A stretch of DNA of 64,000 nt from Xiphias gladius. Lineage: Eukaryota; Chordata; Actinopteri; Istiophoriformes; Xiphiidae. The position numbers and the translations under genes are program-made. Positions 1 to 22,100 of the stretch are shown piece after piece. Positions within the stretch are counted from its first letter, which is position 1. Each line of letters starts with the position of its first letter. Location of the stretch: the NCBI RefSeq assembly GCF_016859285.1, contig NC_053415.1, positions 26,765,001-26,829,000 on the forward strand, in the 5' to 3' direction. The notes beneath the pieces were generated by a model. It searched no databases. It saw only the letters and a list, made by a program, of their open reading frames with translations, and was not told where the DNA came from.

Positions 1-40
1 TGTACCCAGACCTCCAATCAAGGACAAAATGTCTGTTAAG
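1..40 (+). CDS. possible upstream cask exon end (partial)
   Basis: The first 40 bases are open in the frame starting at base 2 and end in AAG followed by a strong donor (GTAAGA, 41-46). The donor is in phase 0, matching the phase-0 start of the SH3 exon at 625. This would fit an exon of the PDZ-SH3 linker of cask, which is alternatively spliced in mammals. The short peptide (ending KDKMSVK) is not one I recognise from CASK, so only the donor and the phase support it. Confidence 0.25.
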
Positions 41-408
41 GTAAGAGACAGCCTCTCCCACCCCCCACTCCCAAAAACAGTAACTACTTCTACACTTTTG
101 GCCCAAACACTTATACCAGCTGACTATCACAGAGTGTAGATTGTAAAATAGCAGCAAACAGCTGTGTGGTTAAAAACAGTGTATAGCGGGATAATGACTG
201 TTGTTTTGAACTAATTGACACACAAACAATGCCTGTGCCATTAATCACCAGTGTGTTGAGAGGCTCGTTATTAGCCCGGCAGTGTCTGGGTTTATGTCGC
301 TGGAGAAAGCCCTTCCTTGGAAACCAGTTTTCAACCTGGCAACCAAAACACCCCATGATCTCACCCCCCTGAGTCCACTGCTCATTACTTTAGTCCTAGT
401 TGTCATGA

Positions 409-10502
<10,094 letters not shown>

Positions 10503-11640
10503 CCTGCACCTCCTCCTCCTCTTCCTCCTCCTCCTCCTCCTCCTCCCCTCACTCTCTCTGCTCCTCCATCTCCCCTCCCAGCAGCAACACCTCGGCCAAA
10601 CTCCCATCATTCCCTCTTCAAAATAAGAATAAATAAAGACAAAAAGTGATGGAGGACCTCTCTCCTCGCTGCACTTGATCGTAACCACCCTCGGCGTATT
10701 GTGAAAGCGACCACGGCATCAACCGAAACCCTCTCCAACGCCGCACAACCAGCCGTCGGCAGACAGTTATCGGACTCTTGCCCTTACAGACGACCTAGTC
10801 CTAGTGTTGTATAAAAAACAGAGTAAACAAACGTGAATATTGTCATGTCTGTACTAGCTAGGAGGCAACATTTTTGTAGATGTTTGTTTTAAAGAGACAG
10901 TCCTGAGTCCCGTCATCCCACCTGGTCTCCACCACCACAAACCTCCCATCGCATCGTAGTCCCGTCGGGTGTCGTGAACCATCTGTAGAGTGACGGTGTC
11001 AGTGGCCATTCGGTCCAACAGCAGACTGAAGCAAAAGCACACAAACGAGCTGCAGCGTCTTCTCCTCTGTGGGTCATGTCCCTTTCCCTCATTTCTTATC
11101 CGTTCCTGTTCTTTTCTGAGCGCCGCCTTCGTCCTCTCACCATCTGTCCCGCTGTTAGCCCTTGGTACAGATACAGTATCTCGCGCACGCGCACGCACAC
11201 ACACGCTCCTTTTTACCTACCAGGTACTGTCTCTTCTAAATAAATCCGTAAATGTTTTAGAGATTTGAATGAGGTTATCATGCATGTGGACATTTGCAAG
11301 CTTCCATGCTGTCAGTCAGTCAGTGTTCCCCGTGTCCCTCTGTAAACCTCCGAGAAAGAAAAGAAGACAAAAATATATACTTAAAAAAAAACAAAAACAT
11401 TCCAGCTGTTTGGAAAACTGAACTCGGCGAAGGGAGGCAAGAAGCGGGCAAGAAAAAAACCAACAGCGACGGAGCCGGATGTTGACTTGACACCTATGCA
11501 CATCCCTTGCATTTTGGGTGACATTTCTAAACCACAAATTTCTATTAAAAAAAAAAAAAAAAAAATCAATCATGTAGTGAGATGTGTTTGTAAAAAAGAA
11601 AATCAAATAAAAGTCTTGATTTTTCTCTTTTTGATTTGTC
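10503..11640 (+). other. cask: cask 3' UTR
   Basis: Non-coding sequence after the stop. It contains AATAAA signals at 10628-10637 (two overlapping), 11239-11244 and 11606-11611, consistent with alternative polyadenylation. A (CTC)n run lies just after the stop (about 10509-10546), and another forms the pyrimidine tract of the last-exon acceptor (about 10306-10325). Confidence 0.6.
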
Positions 11641-12309
11641 ACACAAATTTAAAAAAAAAGGAAGATTTCCCTTATTCCTCCTTTGCCATTTGAGAAACGT
11701 GATGTCCAAGAGTATTAGTGTTTCAATCAGCTTTAAAAATCAATGAGAGATGAAATGCTGATTTTCATTCTGAAGCTGTAACCGTCTGCAAACAAAGTGT
11801 GCACTTCATATTCTGCAAAGGTGACGACTTTGCGAGGGAAGAGGAGGCAGTGTGTGCATCTGAATAACCATGTATGTGAATATGACAGACTGACATACAA
11901 CTGCCCCTTGTGTAAATGACTCTGCAGTGATAATGAAGTTCTTCAGTATGAACAATTTTTTAAATATATTTCCTCTTATGTGTTGGAAAAATGAACCTTG
12001 GAGTGGCTCCTCTGTGTTTTTGTTTCTCTTTGTTCTTTTTTGGTTTGTTTTGCTTTTCCACTGCACGGAAGCACGACATGCGAGGTATCTGTTTCTGAAC
12101 ATCCGGACTGAGCAGGGGCGGGAATCGCAAAGCAAGTCCGACTTAGTGCGACGCTGGTGGAAGAGCCACTCAGATCTTTTCCCTGAGCAAAATTACCAAG
12201 GCAACAAAGCAAAAACAGGAGTAAAAGTCCTGCGTTCAGAGTCCTTCCGAGGAGCCGGCGGGTTGTCGGTGAAATGTACCCGGAGCGTCGACGAGCGTAG
12301 ACGTACTTG

Positions 12310-12715
12310 TTCTGCAACTAATCGAATAATCACTCACAGACGCCTTTTTCCTGCAGAACAAGGCGTCTGTGAGTGATTATTCGATTAGTTCCATTGAAAG
12401 GGGAATAATCGGAAACTATTTTAATAAACAATTTATTGTCTTCGTCTGTTTTTAACCGAAAGTGCCAAAGGTTTGTTGGTTCCGGCTTCTCCAGTGTGAG
12501 GATTTACCACGTTATGTTGTAGTAAAGCGAATATCTTTGGGTTTTGGCCTGTTGGTCAAATACAGAAAGCTCTTTGAAGACATGACCTTGGGCTGCTGGA
12601 AATTATTGTTTACTCCTCACTGTTGATACCAAACAACTAATTGATTAATTAAAAATTAATCCATAGATTATCGATAATGAAAACAGTCGTTAGTTGCCGC
12701 CCTACTGTATATTTT
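12310..12715 (+). repeat. family B repeat rearranged by the hairpin
   Basis: It begins CTGCAACTAATCGAATAATC, contains the hairpin, then the internal blocks GTGCCAAAGGTTTGTTGGTTC and GGATTTACCACG, and ends ACAGTCGTTAGTTGCCGCCC. Confidence 0.6.
12316..12390. repeat. perfect 31-bp inverted repeat, 13-nt spacer
   Basis: The left arm 12316-12346 and right arm 12360-12390 are exact reverse complements over 31 bases. The 13-base spacer is TTTCCTGCAGAAC. A second, overlapping 9-bp inverted pair (TGTTCTGCA at 12309-12317, TGCAGAACA at 12352-12360) runs from the left flank into the spacer. The arms begin with the start of the family B repeat. Confidence 0.95.
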
Positions 12716-12798
12716 ATAGGACATTTCAGGTTGTTAATATGATACATTTTACTGTTGGAGCTGCTTTTAACTACGTCAGAGACAGGGAGAGAGTTTAG

Positions 12799-13102
12799 TC
12801 CACTGGTTCCCAGCCTGGGGGCCGGGCCCCTCCAGAGGGCCACCAGGTAAATCTGACGGGTCGTCAGATGATTCGTGGGAGAGAAAGAATAATAAAACAT
12901 AAACTTCAAAATAAAAATGTATAATTATTTTTTAGACTTTTCTCTAATCTTTTCTTTTTTTTCTCAAGTTATTTAAATGAAACCATCTGATGAGTTGACA
13001 GGAAGAAACTTCTACCAGCTCAGAAACATCTGGAAGGTGACAAGGAGACACAGACTGGTTTAAGGGGTCACAGGCCAAAAAGGTTGAGAACCACTGGTTT
13101 CA
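12799..13102. mobile_element. hAT-like MITE with inverted ends
   Basis: The left end reads CCACTGGTTCCCAGCCTGGGG and the right end AAAGGTTGAGAACCACTGG. These are imperfect inverted repeats sharing CCAGTGGTTC(T/C)CA. The inside, with GGGCCCCTCCAGAGGGCC, has no ORF. The layout matches short non-autonomous hAT elements common in fish. Confidence 0.6.
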
Positions 13103-13194
13103 TTTTTTTACGAAGCTTTTTTACAATTATGCTTTTTTTAAATTTAAAATCTAAATCTGTAAAGTAGCTAATAACTGTCAGATCAAATGTAGAG

Positions 13195-13337
13195 GAGTAA
13201 AAAGTACAATTGTCTCCTCTGAAGTCTGGTCAAGTAGAATAAGAAAGTAGCTTAAAATAGAAATATTGTGGAAGTACCTCTAAATTGTACTTAAGTACAG
13301 TAGCTGAGTAAATGTACTCGGTCACTTTCCACCACGG
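13195..13337 (-). mobile_element. family A repeat fragment, reverse
   Basis: Read on the minus strand it starts GTGGTGGAAAGTGACCGAGT and continues with GTACATTTACTCAG..., the 5' end of family A. Confidence 0.6.
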
Positions 13338-13617
13338 GATTCTGGGTAATGCGCGTCATAAAACCGGTTACCACTGTCAACTCACCTTCATGTGAAACGG
13401 GCAGCTTTTAATTACAACCCAGTCACGTGCAAAAACACTAGAATCATGAGCAGAGGACTCGTATTATTAGGATGCTATCTGTGGGGGAATATCGTTACTG
13501 CCGCGGCCACAGGTGACGTTTAGTGGGGTCGGCTCTAATCGTGTTCTCCGTTCATTCAAGAAGTCACGAGTTTCCTTAGTGGCATTGTCTCGTCATAAAC
13601 AAGCTTTGATGAACTAG

Positions 13618-14110
13618 CAGTGGTAGAAAGTAGCAGAATTAGCACTGCAACCTTTACTATGATCATTGATATCGATCAGTATAAATGTAGTCGTCTAGCT
13701 TCAGGTTTGGTCTGTAAGATGTCAGAAAATACCTCAAGTTTAATATCAGAGAAGACAAAGACAAACAGCTGACACTGACATTTTTCAGAGCTGGAACCTC
13801 AAAAAATGACTGAAAACGATGGTTCAGTCAAAACTTGCCGGTTAATTTCCTGTCTATCAATTAATCAACTAACTGTTTCACTATTCACACCGACTCAAGT
13901 TCTGCTCTTACTCGGGTATTTCCATTTTCCGCTGCTCGATATTTGTACTCAACTGCGTCCCAGAGGGAAAACATTGTGCTTTTTACTCGACTGCTTCTTC
14001 AGATTCATCTTTCACATACAGAATATGTGATCAGTTTATTTATTTATTTATTTTTAATATTAGGTATTGTTATGGATGGAAATACCCAACAGTTTAAAGA
14101 ATTAGCTAAA
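13618..14110 (+). mobile_element. family A repeat interrupted by family B
   Basis: Family A starts AGCAGTGGTAGAAAGTAGC at about 13618 and resumes at about 13885 with CTCAAGTTCTGCTCTTACTC and TATTTCCATTTTCCGCTGCT. Between them, about 13645-13880, lies a reverse family B copy ending ATCAATTAATCAACTAACTG. Family B was therefore inserted into family A. Confidence 0.55.
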
Positions 14111-15756
14111 AAAAAAAAAATCCCCACCACCTGGACCGACTGCATCATTAAAGTACTGCTTACGTCTTAATGACCCGATGACACAATAACATACACCTGA
14201 TCCCGGCCTCTCTGTATAATCAGCACTCCTGCTTGTGTAGTTTATCAGGTGGTGATGATGATGTGAAGAGGATGAAGGCGACTCCGCTGACACCGTCTCG
14301 ATTGCATATAAAGGTTTATTACAAAGAAGCACAGCGTCAGATCAAGCATCTGCAGATCTGCTCGTGAGAGGGTTGTGAAGCCAGTGAACCGCTCTGGAAA
14401 GCAGCCTTGACCACCGACTCTTAAATGAGGCAGTTGTTTTCCTGAAAAACGTCACTAACCTCTGGCTTTACGTCCAAAGCATTTCCTCCTATTCAAACTG
14501 CAAGGCCTCCTCCGAGGACCTTTGACCTAGGGCCTCTATGTAAACACATAAATTCAGCCCTACATATGTGACCATACACCTCACTTGTAACGGAGAACGT
14601 TTATCGTGTGGCGTTGCTACTTTTAAGGATACTTCTCTCAAAACTGCGAATGAGCGAAGAAGCAAGGTGAGGCTTTTTCTGACGCCCACGCCAAGAGGAA
14701 AAACACAGGAAAAAAAAGAAACAAAGGCCTGGAGAAGAGAAAGGGAGGCCGGGCTTAGTTTATACAACAGTCTGTGGCTTTTCTTACAATTATCACCTCT
14801 CACCGAGTGAGTCTAGATTCATACTCGCAACGTTGCCTCGTGGTCTCCTGACCTGTGGCGATGGAGTAAGAGTGTCGACGTTTTCACGCTGGGGATCTGT
14901 AGATACGCACATTACACATTACGTATCATATCCCAGAACAGGAGGTTTCGAAGCATGAAGCGGGCTAGAGCCGGAGGTGTAATGGGGGGGGAGGGCGCAC
15001 ACCTTGTGGACCACAGACAACCATGCTACAGTCGTTCGTGTGAAGTAATCTGCGAGCGGGAGACCCGGTTACACCTGCGCCAGGCAGCCTGGGGCAGAAG
15101 CGCTGCCTGAAGGACGAGCTTGAGGGAACACACGGCTCGTCGTGCTCAGCGCCACAGCTCACGCAACTAAAGCTACGAAGAGAACGAGTATAAATGGAGC
15201 TGGAGGGAGAAGCGTGTCCAGAAGGAGACGACGAGACGAAGGCCTGCACTGAGGCACCGCGGGAGGAGCGCGTCCCCGGTCAGCGCCGGAGGAGTGCACC
15301 CACCTACCAGGACACCGGGACACCGCCACAACCCTGACGAGTAGTCGATCGATCAGCGAGCCGCTTGCAGAACACTCACTGGCAAAATTCAATTCAAAGT
15401 GTCCGGTTCCATCGACGTCCACCCTGGGACACAGTGAACGTCCCTCGGGCGAAGGCGCGCTCGGCTGACCCCTCCCTCAAGCAGGCATCTGTGATTGTGG
15501 TTTCAATCAATCCAAGCGAGTGGTGAGACTGAACTGCAGCCTGAACGCCGTGTTTTACTGTGATACTCTAATCCCGCAGCACTTGTGAAAAAAGCGGCAC
15601 CACTGACCGGGGAAAGGTTTTATCGCGCTCGATGAAAAGCGAAATGGCCCCACCTCACCTCGGAAGGGAAATGGATAGCGAGTCTAAGAACTGAGGTACT
15701 GCAAGAGAAAGGTAGACTGAATACTCAAAAAGGTGCTTCCCTACTGTTTCTTACAG

Positions 15757-16510
15757 CGGCTTCAGAAAGTTTCCGGACCCCTTCACTTTATCATGTTGTG
15801 GATTTAATTTTAAATGGGTAAAGTTGCCATTTCTGCCCTTCAGTCTACACTCAATCATTCATAGTGACAAAGTGACAACATGTTTTTAGAAATTTTTGCA
15901 AGTTTATTAAAAATCTAAAACTGAAATCTCTCATTTACAAAAGTATTCAAGCCCTTAATTCAGAACCTTGTAGAATCCCCTCTGACAGCAATTAGAGGTT
16001 CAAGTCTTCTTGGTTGAATCTCTACAAGTTTTACAGACCTGGATTTGGGCAGTTTATCCAGTTCTTCACAGTAGATCCTCTCAGGTTGGATGGGAGGCAC
16101 CTGTGAACTGCCATCTTCAGGTCTCTCCAAGGATGTTCTGTGGGGTTTAAGTCTGGGCTTTGGCTGGGCCACTCAAGGACAGACACTTGTCCTGAAGCCA
16201 CTCCAGCGTTGTCTTGGCATGGCTTTGGGTCATTGTCGTGCTGAAAGGTAAACCAAAACCCAGGTCTCAGGTCGTGTGGACTCTGGAGCAGGTTTTCTTC
16301 TCTGTGTTTGTGTGCATGCATCCTTCCCTCGTTTCTGGCCAGTCCCCCCCCCCACACACACAGCAGGATGCTACCACCACCATGCTCCATCGTAGGGATG
16401 GTGTTAGCCAGGTGACGAGCAGCGCCTGGTGTTCACCACACACATTGTTTGTTTCATGGGATTCATTTTCCGGTGGATCCTCCACGGTGCTTTTGAGAAA
16501 AAGAGTCCCT
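15757..16510 (-). pseudogene. degenerate Tc1/mariner-type transposase
   Basis: On the minus strand a frame spanning 16390-16031 encodes FQHDNDPKPCQ followed by VLEWPSQSPDLNPTEHPWR, the signature of the catalytic DDE domain of Tc1-like transposases, and then a short C-terminal part. The two lower-coordinate acidic/Asp signatures are recognisable but there is no full-length ORF. Only the C-terminal half is readable. The left edge, CAGCGGCTTCAGAAAGTTTC, resembles the terminal repeat of fish Tc1-like elements. It is an inactive fossil in cask-nyx intergenic DNA. Confidence 0.75.
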
Positions 16511-16794
16511 AAAAGGGGTCTGAAAAGTCGGTAAATCTAGCGACAAAGGTGCTAAGTTGGCAGCACTGCCCGCAAACGCCCCTTCATAACGTAACAGAAT
16601 CAGTTTGCGCCAATTCATTTTTAAAGAGCAACGGCCAATGGGGAAACTCCACTACTCGGCCGCCCACCAATGGCGTAACATCATCACTCACTCAGTCACG
16701 GACGTTCGGGGATGTGGTGCTGGACTGAAAGTAGCACAATCAGAGCCTAGTTACCTCTAACAAGGACGTCATGTTTTCGCTCGTGTCTGTTTAT

Positions 16795-16925
16795 TTGCCA
16801 GCAGGATTACGCAAAAAGTACTGAACCGATTTGCACCGAACTTGGTGGGGGGACGGGGTGCGGTCCAGGGAAGAACCCATTACATTTTGGGGCAGATCCG
16901 GATCATTTACTATGAATTTGACTTT
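16795..16925 (+). repeat. dispersed repeat fragment
   Basis: It contains CAGGATTACGCAAAAAGTAC, TGAACCGATTTGCACCGAAC and GGGGCAGATCCGGATCATTT, a non-coding text familiar from several fish genomes. Confidence 0.45.
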
Positions 16926-18164
16926 TTTTCTCTGAAGACTGGTGTATGCTGTTTGAAATTGGCCTTTGCAGGAGTGTGTCCTTCTCGTTAAAATAAGAGT
17001 TTAAATATCAGAGTAATTAGACTTCTTTCTACAAAGTCTCTAAGATATCGTTACATGAAGTCTTCGCTTACATGAGCAGATTTGAACTTCTGCTAGAAAG
17101 AGGAAGTGTATTGTTATCATTGATTCACTGAGTTAGGCCGTGGGCCACAGCTTGAGCCCCGTTTTTTTAGACTGTATTTGTTTCATTTTGGAAAATGTAG
17201 TATGCATAATTCGCTGTTAGCAGTCCCTGTGTGTATGTACCTTTAGATGTACTGACAGCTATCACTTAAAACTCATGCTAATGAAAATTTAGAAACGTGA
17301 TGATTCTCAGGCAAATTCTGCAGCCACACGGAGTATATGGACGTTTATTGGTGATGGACATCGGATCTAATGATAATCCTCAGGAAGTGTAAATCCCACT
17401 GAATCTAAAAATATGTACATCATGTCTGTGTGTTCAGATCTGACTGAGTTGTGCAATAAAGGTTTTAAAGTTGCCTACCGGTGTGTCGCAGCCACTGCTG
17501 CTGCAACTGTATATCATGTTAATAAAAAGCCAAACTACTATAATTAACTTCCTGTTTTTTTCGGGACACCTGCATGCACCTGTCCCTCTCACCTGACGCA
17601 GTGTCTTTGCCTCACTCTCCCTTAAAATAAAACACAGTGAGTTCACCACGGTACCTCCTCTCTAACACCTCTGTCCTTTTCGACTTTGGCCCACATACAT
17701 TAGAGACTCCATGAACCTGCTTTATTACATCTCTGCACTGGTCCAGGTTAAGAACGGCTGTGTGAGAACGACGGTAAATGAGAGGGATGAGATGCAGCGT
17801 CCAGCCTCCACAGTTGTTTTAATCCCGGCCTAATCCCACATTAGATGGCCAGCGGGCCAGTGTGCAGATTAACTGGTGCTCACCGCTGGAACAGGGTCCA
17901 CGCCTCTGCCGAGGCTCAAAGGAGTCACAGACGAGTCAAAAGTTCAACAGCCATTTTGTTTTTTTTTAATTAAAAAAATATATGGTGACAGAGCATTATG
18001 ACTAATGACACGACGGAACTGGATCACTGGCTGTCAACTCAAACTACTTACATCCACCAGGGTAAAAAGAAAGCAGTGGCTGGTGTTAAAAGGGATTTTC
18101 TTTTGTACTCTTTGGGCTACACATCAGTGGACATATATAAACTCTGAAGGACGCAGAATATGCT

Positions 18165-19118
18165 GCAAATCAACACAGTTCATTTATTTGCAAGGCAACG
18201 TCACTGAGAGCCTTTCTGACATGCTTTGACACTATTCCCTCCCCCATCCACAGCCTGACACATGGCAATCGCACCCACTGCACCCCCCTGCATAGGGAGC
18301 GATCGTGTCCGTATGGGGAAAACAGTCCGTTCCATCCAGCCGTAGGAGGCAAAAGCAACGAGAAAAAGTCCCTCCAGGACGTGGCAGCATGCACAAGCAG
18401 CCACGACACTGAGTTTCATGCAATAAGAAGATTAATGCTTTATGGAAAAGCTGCAGAACCTACATTTAGAGCTGAGTGAATAGGAACGCGCAGAGAGGAC
18501 ATCTGTTTAGGAGATAACTATAGGACCTCTGATCTCCTTTGACTTTACACATACAGTAGATGTGAATGAAAAGACAAATAAAACACTCGTAACAGACTGT
18601 AATGCTATGAATATTACATAATATTAATTAAAATTGAGCATTATGCAACAAAAGGTGGAAGTTCACATATACATTTTCACCACGTCGCCACAGTAATCCA
18701 CAGTTTGGAATCAACACCCGCCGCTGGAGCCGTGGAAGTGAATCCTAGGACCGAGCAGCTTTGGCAGAGCAGTTTATGAACCAGGAGGAAAGATATGTAT
18801 CAGACACGTAGCTATGATTTCAAACCTTACGTAAGCAGTTCATCTATAAATATCATAGATTATTGTATATAAACTGCCCATGTGAACATCTACGCTGTGA
18901 GCCTTTCATGTGAAGAGAGCTGAACATATCCAGTTTACTGCACATTTCAACTGGATGAAAAAAATCCCCAAATCCTGTTTTCGGCAGGGCAGAATCACAC
19001 CTGTAACCAACCGTGCAAGGACGAGTATTCCTCCGAACCGGCTTCCATAAAAGGAAAACATCTTTTATCCCTTCAGCAATTTGAAAAGCTACTCCCTGTT
19101 CCCCCGGTTCCACGCTTC
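18165..19118 (-). other. nyx: nyx 3' UTR (extent uncertain)
   Basis: Sequence downstream of the nyx stop, with no coding signal. A minus-strand AATAAA (TTTATT at about 18182-18187 on the + strand) could mark the end. Confidence 0.4.
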
Positions 19119-22100
19119 TCATGTGCAATAAAGACAGACGTTCAAATCTGACAGGCCGATGGAACCAAAGACGAGCCACACCACAATGAAGCGGAGAAGT
19201 GATTGGCTTGCCTGGGCCCACTGCCCTCCGACCCCTGCAGAGAGCTGCCCCTCCTCGAGCTCCAGCAGGGTCCCGTTGCGGAGGCTCTCGGTGCTGTTCC
19301 CCATCTCCTCTCTGAGCTCCTGCTGGAGCAGCTTGGAGATGAGGCTGTTGAAGCGGTTCTCCGTGGTGGAGGCGATCTCTGAGGAGGCCGTGGTCAGGTT
19401 CAGCTCCCCAGGGTCCACGCACGTCCCGTTCACCTTGGCAAAGACCACCTCGCTCAGGTCCAGTCCCGCCACAGAGGAAGGTGAGGCACAGGGGACGTCC
19501 CGCACCAGCTTGTAGCTTTCCATCCACTCCTTCAGCCACTCGAGGGAGCAGTCGCACTCCCAGGGGTTTCTGAAGAGGTAGAGGCGGCCCAGGAAGTAGA
19601 TGGGCTGGAAGACAGGGAAGGGAAGGGTGGTGAGGTTGTTGCTGTTCAGGTGCAGCGTGATCAGGCTGGTCAGGTTCTCAAAAGTGCCTTCCTCAATGTA
19701 TAGCAGCTGGTTCCTGTCCAGGTACAGGATCTCCAGCTCCACCAGGTCACCGAACCAGGTCTTGGACACGTTGGTCAACTGGTTCCCCCCAAGGTTGAGC
19801 ATCTTGAGGCAGCTGAGGCCCTTGAAGGCGAGCCGGGGCAGATTAGACAGTAGGTTGTCATTGAGGTAGAAATTCTCCAGCCGCACAAGGTCCTGGAAGG
19901 CCTGGTCGTGGATCACGTTGATCCGGTTCTCCTGGAGATTCAGGTACCTGAGATAAGAAGAAGACAGAGGAGTTTAAAAAAAGGTTAGTTTTCACAAGAA
20001 GTCCTTTTTAGAACAACTCAATCGGGGAGATTTAGGTGTCTGCAAACCTGCAGATAAATGTGACTGCTACGGCCAAAACGAAGGCAAAAGTGAAATCACA
20101 AACATTGAGGAAACGCTTTCCAAACTAGAGCTGTAACGTTTAGTCGATTGACAGAAAAATAATATGCCGTGTTTGTGATAATCGATTCGTTGTTTCAGTC
20201 AATTTTCCAAACATTCTCTGGTTTGATTTTGGAAAAAGTAATTTGCAGATTAATCAATAATAAAAATAATAGTTAGTTGCAGCCCCTCTCCAACATTGAA
20301 GCACAAAAACCAGAAATGTGCAAATGGAGAATGATCATGGAGGAAGAGAATGACGGAGCTGCAGCAAAGACACTGAAGCTTTCCCATCCAGACACATTGG
20401 CAGGCGGCGAAAACGTGACCGAGTGCTGAGAACGAGATGCGCAACAGCATCAGTATCTTAAAGGACTGGACTGGTCTTGATTAGATATTTGATTAGGCAC
20501 TCTAGGTTTTTTTATGGTCAACAAATCCCAAGAAAAAACAAGACTTCAAAATGTTTTACTTTATCCCTCAGTACTTTCTGACTCATAATCCAGTGTTTGG
20601 CCTTAAGATCATTTGTTCCTTCATAAAACATAAATATTTTTTAAAAAATCTTTAAAAATATTTCCTCTCATTTCTAAAACAGACTCTGATTTCCTGAAAC
20701 AGCTGGCCACTATAGTTTTTAGCAAATGTTACTCAGACATTGGATATATAAATAGAGCATTTGCTCGGGACTAATACACAGTTTCTGTGATAGTGATAGT
20801 GAATCTGTGATAGTGCTGTGTAGAATGGGAGGGGGGCTTTGTTTGCCCTGGGTTGCACCTCTCAGGCTGCGTACAGGCTACTGCCCGACCCTCTGACAGG
20901 CGGCAGTATCACCTGCAGCCTGAGAGGAAGACTGCAGGCGCTCAGGGCTGAGGAAACACGGAAAACTCCTCCGCACCTTTTCAAAAATTAGCAAAAACAA
21001 TATGTTTTTACTCTCAACACTATCCTAAAACTACATCCGATATTATACATGAGACAGTTCCCTTTCTAGTGAAGATAAACATAAAACATTTATCTACCAC
21101 CAAGTACGGGGCCTGTCAACAAAAACAAAATACAGTATGATTTTAAGTTAGGTTAGTGTATTAATAATACACAATTAACACAGCATTTCTATTTTTTTAA
21201 ACTACCATTAATTTGTAAACCACGACAAGACAGATTTCAAAATTCATAGATTGATATACATCTGGAAAATGTTGGACTTAGCATTCATCATCCCCACATG
21301 CTTCTGACATCGTCTGTGTAGAAACAGAGCGGGATTCTTACTTCAAGAACCCCGAACGCCCAAAATCAGAATCAGAATCGGTTTGTTTTTATGCAGTTTG
21401 CAGTCTTGCCGTTTGCTCCACAAATGCGACGCAGAGGAATGGGAATGAAATTGGAGCAAAAGTAAGGGAATAGTAAACAATGAAATAGAACAAAAATGTA
21501 AATTTAAGTCTATTTCCAGACAGTGAAATTCGTTGTGACATGGGATATAAAGATTTGAAATGAAATGTGGACTGTGCTATGAAGAAAGAAGTGAGGTGCA
21601 TAAAATACACGAAAGCGACGAGAGCAAAAATCCGATTTGACGCGCGCAACCGCAGCGGAAGCGGAAAGCGGCGCACAGTGTAAAGTCCAGCTGGACGAAA
21701 TACGTGAAAATCCTCCCACAGTATAAACAGTACGCACAGCTACAAAGGAGCGGAGGGAGTATCCCCCTGTCGCTGTATAAAAGGAGGCCGCTGTTGCCTT
21801 CAGCAGCATTGATGTGGTCATTTATCCTCCATCCACCAGGGTCGGAACGGGGCGGTGGGCTCTGGTCAGTGAGTCAGGAACACGGCTTTGATTTTGCATG
21901 GTTCGCGCTGACTGTAACGGACGAGACCTTTCTCAGACAAAGTCGTTCCTGTATTTCGCGACTGTAAGTCACCAAGAAGATTCTCTGCCTTCTGGCGAGT
22001 TCTTATTTTCAAAAGTCCTCCCGTAACACATGTTACGTAAGGAACCCCAAAGTCACCGATATGAAATACATTTTAAAAACGCGTTACGAAATGAATTATC

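Larger units (their letters stand above)
11641..18160. other. cask-nyx intergenic region
   Basis: No supported gene. The convergent 3' ends of cask and nyx face this interval. It contains a hairpin (12316-12390), family B (12310-12715), a hAT-like element (12799-13102), two family A copies, a Tc1-like fossil (15757-16510) and a short dispersed repeat (16795-16925). The parts between, including the GC-rich 14.95-15.45 kb stretch, show nothing I can assign. Confidence 0.6.

Noticed and set aside
15159..15422. 87-residue minus-strand frame ending LLPPAPFILVLFVALVA
   Set aside because: It lies in GC-rich intergenic DNA, has no recognisable family, no splice context and no expected neighbour. The hydrophobic end is suggestive only.
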